Shown: positions 5,780 through 10,250, counted from the stretch's first letter. The stretch is DNA of 10,361 nt from Baffinella frigidus (GCA_026770585.1 MU647058.1:84026-94386), one strand, 5' to 3'. Numbers and translations: made by a program. Notes: generated from the letters alone by a model not told the origin.

Positions 5780-5856
5780 GCTATCTTATGGGTGGGTTTT
5801 CTGCTATGGTAAAGCTATATCAAGGCTAAGATGGCATATCCCACCCTGAAGATGAC
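5780..5856. mobile_element. Short palindromic element m3
   Basis: GCTATCTTATGGGTGG and CCACCCTGAAGATGAC are inverted ends; the interior is like m1. With C4 and the acceptor it makes a tandem unit of about 168 bp (5702 to 5869), the neighbouring unit being 189 bp (5513 to 5702). Confidence 0.75.
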
Positions 5857-5868
5857 ACGAAACATCAG

Positions 5869-6003
5869 GTTATGGATGCGGGGTGCGGGACGGGGTTGTG
5901 CGGGCCCCTCTTCAAGAACCTCTCTTCGCACCTTGCGGGGATCGATCTCTCGCAGAGAATGATCGACAGGGCGCGTGACCGGAGGATTTATGACCACCTC
6001 GAG
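5869..6003 (+). CDS. Exon C: SAM-binding motif I and GIDLS strand of methyltransferase
   Basis: A 135-nt exon (45 codons, phase 0 at both ends) between acceptor AAACATCAG and donor GTTTGG. It reads VMDAGCGTGLCGPLF, then KNLSSHLA, then GIDLSQRMIDRARDRR and IYDHLE. DAGCGTG is the glycine-rich SAM-binding loop (motif I). The aspartate of GIDLS is the acidic residue that typically binds the SAM ribose, and SQRMIDRARDRRIYD is the helix that follows it in class I methyltransferases; the RxxYDxLE ending is typical of the COG4976-like group. It joins exon B as AEK-VMDAG and exon E as HLE-VAEVA. It is the only complete copy among at least ten exon C-derived pieces. Substrate unknown. Confidence 0.9.
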
Positions 6004-6065
6004 GTTTGGGGGTTGAGGTTAGGCTTTAGGGTTTAGGGTTAGGGGTCGGGGTGTAGGGTTTAGGG
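6004..6065 (+). repeat. G-rich heptamer tract after exon C donor
   Basis: TTTAGGG and TTGAGG/GGTTAGG units begin within a few bases of the donor GTTTGG. The same start (GTTTGGGGGT..AGGCTTAGG) follows copy D2 at 6239, so intron starts were duplicated with the exon ends. Confidence 0.8.
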
Positions 6066-6071
6066 GATCGC

Positions 6072-6092
6072 AGGATTTATGATCATCTTGAG
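6072..6092 (+). pseudogene. Exon C 3'-end copy D1 (RIYDHLE plus donor)
   Basis: AGGATTTATGATCATCTTGAG encodes RIYDHLE with silent changes (GAC/GAT, CAC/CAT, CTC/CTT) against exon C. It is followed by donor GTTAGAGCGCG. It is preceded by GGGATCGC. Confidence 0.75.
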
Positions 6093-6111
6093 GTTAGAGC
6101 GCGTTTCTCAT

Positions 6112-6172
6112 CGTAGGGTTGAGGGTTCAGGGTTGAGGGTGTAGGGTGTAGGGTATAGGGTGTAGGGTTGAG
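6112..6172 (+). repeat. G-rich heptamer tract between D1 and D2
   Basis: Units TTGAGGG, TTCAGGG, TGTAGGG and TATAGGG. CGTAGGGTTGAGGG at its start recurs after D3 at 6337, marking a repeated unit of about 225 bp. Confidence 0.85.
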
Positions 6173-6238
6173 GGGATCGAGGTATCGCAGCGAATGATCG
6201 ACCGGGCGCGGGACCGGAGGATCTACGACCATCTCGAG
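6173..6238 (+). pseudogene. Exon C 3'-half copy D2 (GIEVSQRMI..DHLE)
   Basis: A 66-nt open copy of 5938-6003. Of 22 codons two differ in amino acid (D to E, L to V in GIDLS) and six differ silently (AGA/CGA, AGG/CGG, CGT/CGG, ATT/ATC, TAT/TAC, CAC/CAT). The donor GTTTGG is kept. The motif I half is absent; the bases before it, GGTTGAG, end in AG and could serve as an acceptor, but the resulting protein would lack the SAM loop. Confidence 0.8.
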
Positions 6239-6296
6239 GTTTGGGGGTCAGGCTTAGGCCTTAGGCTGGGTCGGGGTCGAGGGTTTAAGGGATCAC
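6239..6296 (+). repeat. G-rich heptamer-like tract between D2 and D3
   Basis: GTTTGGGGGTCAGGCTTAGG followed by diverged units to GGGTTTAAGGGATCAC. It corresponds to 6004-6071 after exon C. Confidence 0.7.
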
Positions 6297-6317
6297 AGGA
6301 TCTACGACCATCTTGAG
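6297..6317 (+). pseudogene. Exon C 3'-end copy D3 (RIYDHLE plus donor)
   Basis: AGGATCTACGACCATCTTGAG encodes RIYDHLE and is followed by donor GTTAGCGCGCG, as in D1. Confidence 0.75.
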
Positions 6318-6335
6318 GTTAGCGCGCGTTTCTCG

Positions 6336-6672
6336 TCGTAGGGTTGAGGGTTGAGGGTGTAGGGTGTAGGGTGTAGGGTGTAGAGAGTGTAGGGTGTAGG
6401 GTGTAGGGTGCAGGGTGTAGAGGGTGTAGGGTGCAGGGTGTAGGGTGTAGAGGGTGTAGAGTGTAGGGTGTAGGGTGTAGAGGGTGTAGGGTGTAGGGTG
6501 TAGAGGGTGTAGGGTGTAGGGTGTAGGGTGTAGAGGGTGTAGGGTGTAGGGTGTAGGGTGTAGGGTGTAGGGTGTAGGGTGTAGAGGGTGTAGGGTGTAG
6601 GGTGTAGAGGGTGTAGGGTGTAGGGTGTAGGGTGTAGAGGGTGTAGGGTGTAGGGTGCAGGGTGTAGGGTTT
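6336..6672 (+). repeat. TGTAGGG heptamer array with TGTAGAGGG punctuation
   Basis: Over 40 units, mostly TGTAGGG with some TGCAGGG. Roughly every three to six units a 9-bp form TGTAGAGGG appears, giving a higher-order pattern. On the other strand it is CCCTACA, the same unit as at 3660-3782. The 136-aa minus-strand frame of LHPTPYT repeats is its translation. Confidence 0.95.
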
Positions 6673-6680
6673 ATGGTTTG

Positions 6681-6701
6681 AGGATCTACGACCATCTTGA
6701 G
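6681..6701 (+). pseudogene. Exon C 3'-end copy D4 (RIYDHLE plus donor)
   Basis: AGGATCTACGACCATCTTGAG, identical to D3, followed by GTTG and, within four bases, by the MITE at 6706. It ends the large heptamer array. Confidence 0.75.
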
Positions 6702-6705
6702 GTTG

Positions 6706-6808
6706 TCCCTTCAGTGGCGAGTTGGCTCATACACCCTACCGTAGGACCCTAGGACCTGCCTAGGACCTCTTGGCGGTCAACTTTGACCGCCTCGCCACTT
6801 AAGGGATA
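6706..6808 (+). mobile_element. About 103-bp MITE (AAGTGGCGAG ends), member 1
   Basis: The ends TCCCTTCAGTGGCGAG and CTCGCCACTTAAGGGAT are inverted partners. Inside are two nested palindromes, GGTCCTAGG-type (CCTAGGACC) and GGCGGTCAACTTTGACCGCC. Other members lie at 8046-8150 (same orientation) and 7738-7835 (reverse). Confidence 0.85.
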
Positions 6809-6847
6809 CCCACGCGAGACGGTTTATTTTCCACGCTTAAACCGGGT

Positions 6848-7003
6848 TCATAGGCTAACGGACTAAACATGGGGTAGTTAGGCCTACGGTGTTACCTACG
6901 GTAGACCGTAGGGGCCTAGGGGGGCTCCTACGAAAAACCCTACGGCCTACCGTAGGTACAACCGTAGGCGTAGCTACCCCATTTTTAGTCCGTTACCCTA
7001 TTA
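6848..7003 (+). mobile_element. GGGTAACGG-family foldback, diverged member
   Basis: The ends TCATAGGCTAACGGACTAAA and TTTAGTCCGTTACCCTATTA pair. The arms continue through ATGGGGTAG.T and the CCTACGG..ACCTACGGTAG core. At 156 bp it is a sister of the two 166-bp members but belongs to another subfamily (GGACTAAA instead of GGCCTGAAA). Flanks GGGT and GTGT match at three of four bases. Confidence 0.85.
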
Positions 7004-7080
7004 GTGTGGTTGACGTGGCCGATCCCCGTACAAGACCGCTAATAGCGGTTTCAAGCGACCGCTTGTAGATTTGACGCCAG

Positions 7081-7107
7081 AACATCTCCTTGCACCTTTC
7101 GGGGATT
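7081..7107 (+). pseudogene. Exon C copy interrupted by foldback, left part
   Basis: AACATCTCCTTGCACCTTTC and GGGGATT read NISLHLSGI against KNLSSHLAGI in exon C. The last four bases, GATT, are the target duplication of the foldback that follows. The right part starts at 7274. The copy begins after GACGCCAG, which could be an acceptor. Confidence 0.75.
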
Positions 7108-7273
7108 TCATGGGGTAACGGACCAAAAATGGGGTAGTTAGGCATACGGCATTGCCTAGGACCTCCTACCGTAGGCCGAGGGATCCTAGGACCAAAAAGT
7201 CTCGGCCTACGGTAGGACGTCCTAGGCAATGCCGTAGGCCTGACTACCCCATTTTCAGGCCGTTACCCTTTTA
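7108..7273 (-). mobile_element. 166-bp foldback, GGGTAACGG family, inserted in exon copy
   Basis: Same length as the element at 3344-3509 and reversed relative to it, judged by the loop GGATCCTAGGACCAAAAAGTC. The ends are TCATGGGGTAACGG and CCGTTACCCTTTTA. It is flanked on both sides by GATT (7104-7107 and 7274-7277). On the element's own strand this is AATC, the same target duplication as the sister copy. Left and right flanks are the two parts of one exon C copy. Confidence 0.9.
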
Positions 7274-7290
7274 GATTGATCTCTCCTTGA
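7274..7290 (+). pseudogene. Exon C copy interrupted by foldback, right part
   Basis: GATTGATCTCTCCTTGAGG continues the codons of 7081-7107: counting GATT once, the join gives GGG ATT GAT CTC TCC (GIDLS). After this it runs into telomere-like sequence (GAGGGTTAGGGG), so the copy was already partial. Confidence 0.7.
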
Positions 7291-7319
7291 GGGTTAGGGG
7301 TCGGGGCTGAGGGTTTCCA

Positions 7320-7370
7320 GGGGTTGATCTCTCGCAGAGACAAATTCGCAGAATATACGACCACCTCGAG
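7320..7370 (+). pseudogene. Exon C 3'-half copy D5 with internal deletion
   Basis: After TTTCCAG it reads GVDLSQRQIRRIYDHLE, keeping the ends but lacking most of MIDRARD. The donor is GTGGAA. A second partial repeat, AATATACGACCACTTCGAG (7374-7392), follows as a tandem duplicate of its end. Confidence 0.75.
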
Positions 7371-7393
7371 GTGGAATATACGACCACTTCGAG

Positions 7394-7543
7394 CTTACGA
7401 GCCCCGAGCACGTTTTTCTTCCTATTAAAATTGGGCTGGCCATAAATGTATTTTACGTGTGCACTTTTGCGCTAGATTTCCTGCTTTAAATGTGTGTTTT
7501 ATGGCGAGCCCAGTTTGACACGGGCAGAGCCAGGTATCAGAGC
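7394..7543. other. Stretch without recognisable features
   Basis: AT-rich sequence without a visible inverted repeat, exon copy or RNA gene. A 78-aa open frame starting at 7490 runs on through the element at 7544-7719 and shows no known domain. Confidence 0.5.
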
Positions 7544-7719
7544 CCGATGAGCCTTGGTTCGCTGATGGAGAGCGAGCGGTTGTTGTTGGACCCAAAAAAA
7601 AGGTCCTTAGTTAAGAAGCACTTAGTTCGAGCCCTCTCTGGACGCTTTAAGTGTACGGTCCGACGTCATAAGTTCAATAAAAGTCTCTTCGTTTTTGTTG
7701 TTGGACCAAGGCTCATCGG
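7544..7719. mobile_element. Inverted-repeat element, CCGATGAGCCTTGGT ends
   Basis: Exact 15-bp terminal inverted repeats CCGATGAGCCTTGGT (7544-7558) and ACCAAGGCTCATCGG (7705-7719). GTTGTTGTTGGACC inside the left half and TGTTGTTGGACC next to the right end form a second direct pair. No transposase. Confidence 0.7.
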
Positions 7720-7737
7720 TCTCTGACTCTCTGACTC

Positions 7738-7835
7738 GGGCAGAGCGAGGCGGTCAAAATTGACCGCCAAGAGGTCCTAGGCAGGTCCTAGGGCCCTATG
7801 GTAGGGCGTATGGACCTACTCGCACCTTGAGGTAT
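7738..7835 (-). mobile_element. About 100-bp MITE (AAGTGGCGAG ends), reversed member
   Basis: The reverse complement reads GTAGGTCCATACGCCCTACC..CCTAGGACCTGCCTAGGACC..CTTGGCGGTCAATTTTGACC, matching 8046-8150. One end (CTCGCACCTTGAGGTATA) is a diverged terminal repeat. The other end runs into the GACTCGGGCAGAG repeat and is lost. Confidence 0.75.
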
Positions 7836-7844
7836 ACGCCTTCT

Positions 7845-8040
7845 CCTGCGAGCAGGCCTTGCCCTCTCCTGCGGGGAGGGCGTCTCTGACTCGGGCAGAG
7901 CCAGGTATGTGGCAAGGCCTGCTCGCCTCGGAAAAGACCAATGTAGACCTGGAGTCTCTGATTCGGGTCTGACTCAGTCTCTGACTCGAGTCTCTGACTC
8001 GGGCAGAGCCAGGTATGCGGTAAGGCCTGCTCGCAGGAAA
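7845..8040 (+). repeat. TCTCTGACTCGGGCAGAGCC repeats and 16-bp hairpin
   Basis: TCTCTGACTCGGGCAGAGCC followed by AGGTATG.GG.AAGGCCTGCTCGC occurs at about 7883 and 7991, with extra short TCTCTGACTCG units between (7952-7999). GCGAGCAGGCCTTGCC (7848-7863) and GGCAAGGCCTGCTCGC (7911-7926) are exact inverted copies. A further ACGGGCAGAGCCAGGTAT copy is at 7520. Confidence 0.75.
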
Positions 8041-8045
8041 GGGCG

Positions 8046-8150
8046 TATCCCTTAAGTGGCGAGTAGGCCCATACGCCCTACCATAGGGCCCTAGGACCTG
8101 CCTGGGACCTCTTGGCGGTCGATTTTGACCGCCTCGCCACTTAAGGGATA
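8046..8150 (+). mobile_element. 105-bp MITE (AAGTGGCGAG ends), member 2
   Basis: Exact 18-bp terminal inverted repeats TATCCCTTAAGTGGCGAG and CTCGCCACTTAAGGGATA. The interior is like 6706-6808, with the GGCGGTCGATTTTGACCGCC hairpin near the right end. The best-preserved member of this family here. Confidence 0.9.
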
Positions 8151-8152
8151 GA

Positions 8153-8287
8153 GCGGTTTTCGCATCTGGTGGCCATGAAAACAGTCAAACACTCTCCGGC
8201 AAGTTGAAATTTTAGTACCAGCACTATCAACTTCTGGAAGTGTTTCTTATTGTTTTCGTGTCACCAACAGACACGCGAAACCCGCTC
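8153..8287. mobile_element. Foldback element with GCGGTTTTCGC ends
   Basis: Arms of about 55 bp pair imperfectly: GCGGTTTTCGCATCTGGTGG..CATGAAAACAGTCAAACACT with AGTGTTTCTTATTGTTTTCG..GTCACCAACAGACACGCGAA. The centre contains TTAGTACCAGCACTATCAAC, shared with 4319 and with the loop of 2120-2362. Confidence 0.7.
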
Positions 8288-8322
8288 ATTTCAACGTTGG
8301 GAAGTCGAAAAGCGGCCAGCAT

Positions 8323-8461
8323 CCACACCGTGGGCTACGAGGGTTTCGTTGACCCTGGATTCCAGGGTGACACGTGACCAATTTGCATCATAAAAATCCG
8401 TAAAGTTAATTGTCTTCAGGCAAGTTGACTTTCGATGAAAGGTTCGTAGTCCACCGTGTGG
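8323..8461 (+). mobile_element. MITE with CCACACSGTGGRCTACGA ends, member 1
   Basis: The ends CCACACCGTGGGCTACGA and TCGTAGTCCACCGTGTGG are inverted partners. The interior (TTTCGTT, CTGGATT, AGGGTG, ACGTGACCAATTTGCAT, AGTTAATTG) matches the reverse complement of 9037-9160. It ends 21 bp before exon E copy E1. Confidence 0.9.
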
Positions 8462-8482
8462 TTACCGGAATCGCTCAATCAG

Positions 8483-8518
8483 GTGGCTGAGGTGGCGGCG
8501 GGGGTGCGGAAGGCCGAG
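8483..8518 (+). pseudogene. Exon E copy E1: 5' part, cut by foldback
   Basis: After the acceptor CTCAATCAG it reads VAEVAAGVRKAE, matching exon E except A for Q. It then breaks into TTTCCGTTACCTTATCCG, the left end of a foldback. A 5' copy lying upstream of the intact exon, with acceptor kept. Confidence 0.8.
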
Positions 8519-8520
8519 TT

Positions 8521-8577
8521 TCCGTTACCTTATCCGTAGGAACCCCTCTATGTCCCTACGGGTTGCCTACCGTAGGG
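8521..8577 (+). mobile_element. Half foldback (left arm only) inside exon E1
   Basis: CCGTTACCTTATCCGTAGGA..CCCTACGGGTTGCCTACC..GTAGGG matches the left arm of the elements at 1402 and 1604, including the CCGTTACCTTA outer end. The right arm is absent. It therefore no longer folds back. Confidence 0.8.
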
Positions 8578-8617
8578 ATGTTTCTTCGGCCAACTTATCT
8601 GCTTGCCGCGATGCTAG

Positions 8618-8692
8618 GTGGCTGAGGTGGCGCAGGGGGTGCGGAAGGCGGGACAAGGCTCGCTTGAGCTCATTATCGCCGCCGACGTTGTG
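8618..8692 (+). CDS. Exon E: LIIAADVV strand of methyltransferase
   Basis: A 75-nt exon (25 codons, phase 0) between acceptor GATGCTAG and donor GTACCT. It reads VAEVAQGVRKAGQGS, then LELIIAADVV. Hydrophobic strand plus AADV is the motif in which related methyltransferases carry FDLIVAADVLVY. The join with exon C gives DHLE-VAEVAQ and with exon F gives AADVV-VYIGDL, both as in the family. Its 5' part is copied upstream (8483), its 3' part downstream (8767, 8898). Alone it might suggest an L7Ae/NHP2 fragment, but the exon order decides for a methyltransferase. Confidence 0.85.
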
Positions 8693-8697
8693 GTACC

Positions 8698-8757
8698 TAA
8701 ACCCGAAACCCGAAACCCTGAGATTCCACACCCCTCAACCCTCAACCCTAAGTCCTG
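8698..8757 (+). repeat. CCCGAAA / CCCTCAA heptamer tract after exon E
   Basis: TAAACCCGAAACCCGAAACC, then CCCTCAA units. It begins four bases after the donor GTACCT. It is in the intron between exons E and F. Confidence 0.85.
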
Positions 8758-8766
8758 GCTTGCTAG

Positions 8767-8782
8767 AGCCGCCGACGTTGTG
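8767..8782 (+). pseudogene. Exon E copy E3: last five codons only
   Basis: GCCGCCGACGTTGTG encodes AADVV exactly as exon E, but the donor GT is replaced by GC (GCTTCA). It stands between two heptamer arrays. Confidence 0.7.
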
Positions 8783-8787
8783 GCTTC

Positions 8788-8888
8788 AAACCCTGAACCC
8801 TGAACCCGAAACCCGAAACCCGAAACCCGAGACCCGAAACCCGAAACCCGAAACCCGAAACCCGAAACCCGAAACCCGAAACCCTAAA
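8788..8888 (+). repeat. CCCGAAA heptamer array
   Basis: About a dozen CCCGAAA units, nearly perfect, entered via CCCTGAA and leaving via CCCTAAA. Minus-strand frames rich in FRVSGFG are its translation. Confidence 0.95.
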
Positions 8889-8897
8889 TCCCAAACG

Positions 8898-8942
8898 GGA
8901 GAAGGGTCGCTTGTGCTGATCATCGCCGCCGACGGTGTTCCC
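8898..8942 (+). pseudogene. Exon E copy E4: 3' half (GEGSLVLIIAAD)
   Basis: GGAGAAGGGTCGCTTGTGCT and following bases align with 8651-8692 and read GEGSLVLIIAADGVP. Silent differences (GGC/GGG, CTC/CTG, ATT/ATC) sit beside Q to E and E to V. GAC is followed by GGTGTTCC, where GTGTTC could be a shifted donor. In-frame TGA follows at 8946. Confidence 0.75.
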
Positions 8943-9030
8943 TGTTGAGGCTGAGAGCAGTCAAGAAGAGCAAGGTTTGCAAACACGGAACGCATGCCCA
9001 TCGCACTGAAGCTCCATTTTCCCGTCGCAG

Positions 9031-9181
9031 GTCTATCCACACGGTGGACTACGAACTTTTCATCAAAAGTCAATTAACTTGAAGGATTTGTCTAATGCAA
9101 TTTGGTCACGTTACACCCTAAAATCCAGCCCCAACGAAACCATCGTAGCCCACCGTGTGGATTGGTGACCTCGAGCCGTCT
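9031..9181 (+). pseudogene. Exon F copy split by a MITE
   Basis: The acceptor CCCGTCGCAG is followed by GTCTAT (9031-9036), then the MITE, then ATTGGTGACCTCGAGCCG (9161-9178). Read across the MITE the codons are GTC TAT ATT GGT GAC CTC GAG CCG, VYIGDLEP, against VYIGDLGP in the intact exon. After that the copy diverges (TCTCACTTACTTGG) and lacks the donor. Confidence 0.8.
9037..9160 (-). mobile_element. MITE with CCACACSGTGGRCTACGA ends, member 2
   Basis: The ends CCACACGGTGGACTACGA and TCGTAGCCCACCGTGTGG pair. The 124-bp interior is the reverse complement of member 1 at 8323-8461, with small deletions. It sits inside an exon F copy between its second and third codons. No clear target duplication is visible: the flanks are CTAT and ATTG. 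Confidence 0.9.
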
Positions 9182-9217
9182 CACTTACTTGGAAACAAAT
9201 GAACGAATGATGAACGC

Positions 9218-9243
9218 ACTAACGCAACATTATTTTGTTCCAG
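9218..9243 (+). promoter_or_regulatory. Branch point and 3' splice site of exon F
   Basis: ACTAACGC, then an AT-rich tract with TATTTTGTTCCAG. The CTAAC at 9219-9223 lies about 20 nt before the AG at 9242-9243, a near-ideal eukaryotic branch point arrangement. It supports splicing at exon F. Confidence 0.75.
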
Positions 9244-9276
9244 GTCTACATTGGTGACCTCGGGCCGTTTCTCGAA
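9244..9276 (+). CDS. Exon F: VYIGDL segment of methyltransferase
   Basis: A 33-nt exon (11 codons, phase 0) between TGTTCCAG and the consensus donor GTGAGTG. It reads VYIGDLGPFLE. In COG4976-like methyltransferases the AADVLVYxGDL motif is continuous; here exon E supplies AADVV and exon F VYIGDL, which confirms the intron between them. The next exon (usually an RPGG segment and the C-terminal strands) should lie downstream but was not recognised by the window end. Small size and strong splice sites make this the clearest single exon. Confidence 0.85.
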
Positions 9277-9341
9277 GTGAGTGCCCCCGTCACCCACTCA
9301 GAAAGACATTTGTGTTTGATTTGATTAGATATAGCAGGCGT

Positions 9342-9379
9342 TTTTTTTTGTGTGTGTGTGAGAGAGAGAGAGAGAGATT

Positions 9380-9451
<72 letters not shown>

Positions 9452-9479
9452 GAGAGAGAGAGAGAGACCGAGAGCGTGT
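9342..9479 (+). repeat. GT and GA microsatellites
   Basis: (T)n, (GT)n, (GA)n, (GT)n, (GA)n, with GAGACC interruptions. The SHTHTH and LSLS open frames on the minus strand are its translation. Confidence 0.95.
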
Positions 9480-9524
9480 GACGGTTGGTGCATGAAGTGT
9501 GCTCCTCTTTTCCGAGGCTCACTC

Positions 9525-9674
9525 TTATCTCAGAAAACGAGTTCTAAAACTAGTTTTCTTAAGTCAATTCCGTTACAATTTTGTCAACTTATGCGGAGAG
9601 TAAAGAATAAGTTGACGAATTTGTAGGGGAATTGACTTAAGAAAACGAGTTTTAGAACCCGTTTTCTGAGATAA
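9525..9674 (-). mobile_element. Foldback element, TTATCTCAG family, member 2
   Basis: The ends TTATCTCAGAAAACG and CGTTTTCTGAGATAA pair exactly. The arms continue through AGTTTTCTTAAGTCAATTCC. The 4-bp direct repeat ACTC flanks it (9521-9524 and 9675-9678). It is reversed relative to 441-591 by its loop (AGAGTAAAGAATAAGTTGAC). Confidence 0.9.
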
Positions 9675-9772
9675 ACTCGCACACGACGTACCCTGGGAAA
9701 GTGTCTCCAGTAGGGGTCGCCACGTCACCACTCTGAAACCGCGAATACCTGCCCCATGATCTCCTGCGAGCA

Positions 9773-9952
9773 CCACACGAGGCTATCCATGCCAACAGAA
9801 TACAAGGACATTTTAAAAATTGTGGAGAAATGATCACGTTTCCGTACGGATGTCCGTACGGAAACATGATCAAATGCTGACTTTGGCGTGTTTCCTGGGC
9901 AATAATCCAATAATTAACTTATGAATCTGTTCGCATGGATAGCCTCGTGTGG
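9773..9952 (-). mobile_element. 180-bp MITE, full member of the 292-430 family
   Basis: Exact 20-bp terminal inverted repeats CCACACGAGGCTATCCATGC and GCATGGATAGCCTCGTGTGG. The centre (9830-9871) holds a further palindrome of about 20 bp per arm around TG, TGATCAYGTTTCCGTACGGA. Orientation is opposite to 292-430. Minus-strand frames of 61-73 aa read through it and are not genes. Confidence 0.9.
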
Positions 9953-10080
9953 CGAGGCAAGCCCCGGCGCGGGCGGACCCCTAAGTCGTTGAACCTCTCC
10001 AGAAAGGTGGCAGCTTACTCCGGGCACACGGTTTCGTGATTTTGTTGCAGACTCACTTTTACACGACGGTTCATGATTTA

Positions 10081-10217
10081 ATTTCGGACCAAGACAGAAT
10101 CTGTCCCGCGATCTTAGGCTCCCCACGCGGAAGGTAGGGATGTATATGCTATTTTAGACATCGAATGATGCTATCTCACGCCTTTTCATCAGGACAGATT
10201 CTGGTATGGTCCGAGAT
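10081..10217. mobile_element. Inverted-repeat element with TCGGACC ends
   Basis: CGGACCAAGACAGAATCTGT and ACAGATTCTGGTATGGTCCG pair with three mismatches, extending outward to ATTTCGG and CCGAGAT. The interior has no open frame of note. The stretch 9953-10080 before it holds nothing recognised. Confidence 0.8.
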
Positions 10218-10250
10218 GAGATTAGTGCACTGCAATCCAGAACATTTCGC

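Noticed and set aside
6285-6695. A 136-aa proline/tyrosine/histidine repeat protein on the minus strand
   Set aside because: It is the translation of a 7-bp array; three units make seven codons, so open frames arise automatically.
7845-8040. CRISPR-like array from the TCTCTGACTCGGGCAGAGCC repeats
   Set aside because: Only a few copies, irregular spacing, no spacers of uniform length, and a eukaryotic setting.
8618-8692. Fragment of an L7Ae/NHP2-type RNA-binding protein
   Set aside because: GSLELIIAADVV alone resembles that family, but the neighbouring exons C and F show it is the AADV strand of a methyltransferase.
8550-8948. A 132-aa open frame on the + strand
   Set aside because: It is out of frame with the exon E copies and mostly consists of the ETRNPKP translation of CCCGAAA repeats.
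9960-10080. A further methyltransferase exon after exon F (KGGSLLRAHGF reading near 9999-10030)
   Set aside because: Preceded by CTCTCCAG but the residues do not fit the expected RPGG..FSVE segment and no clear donor supports it.
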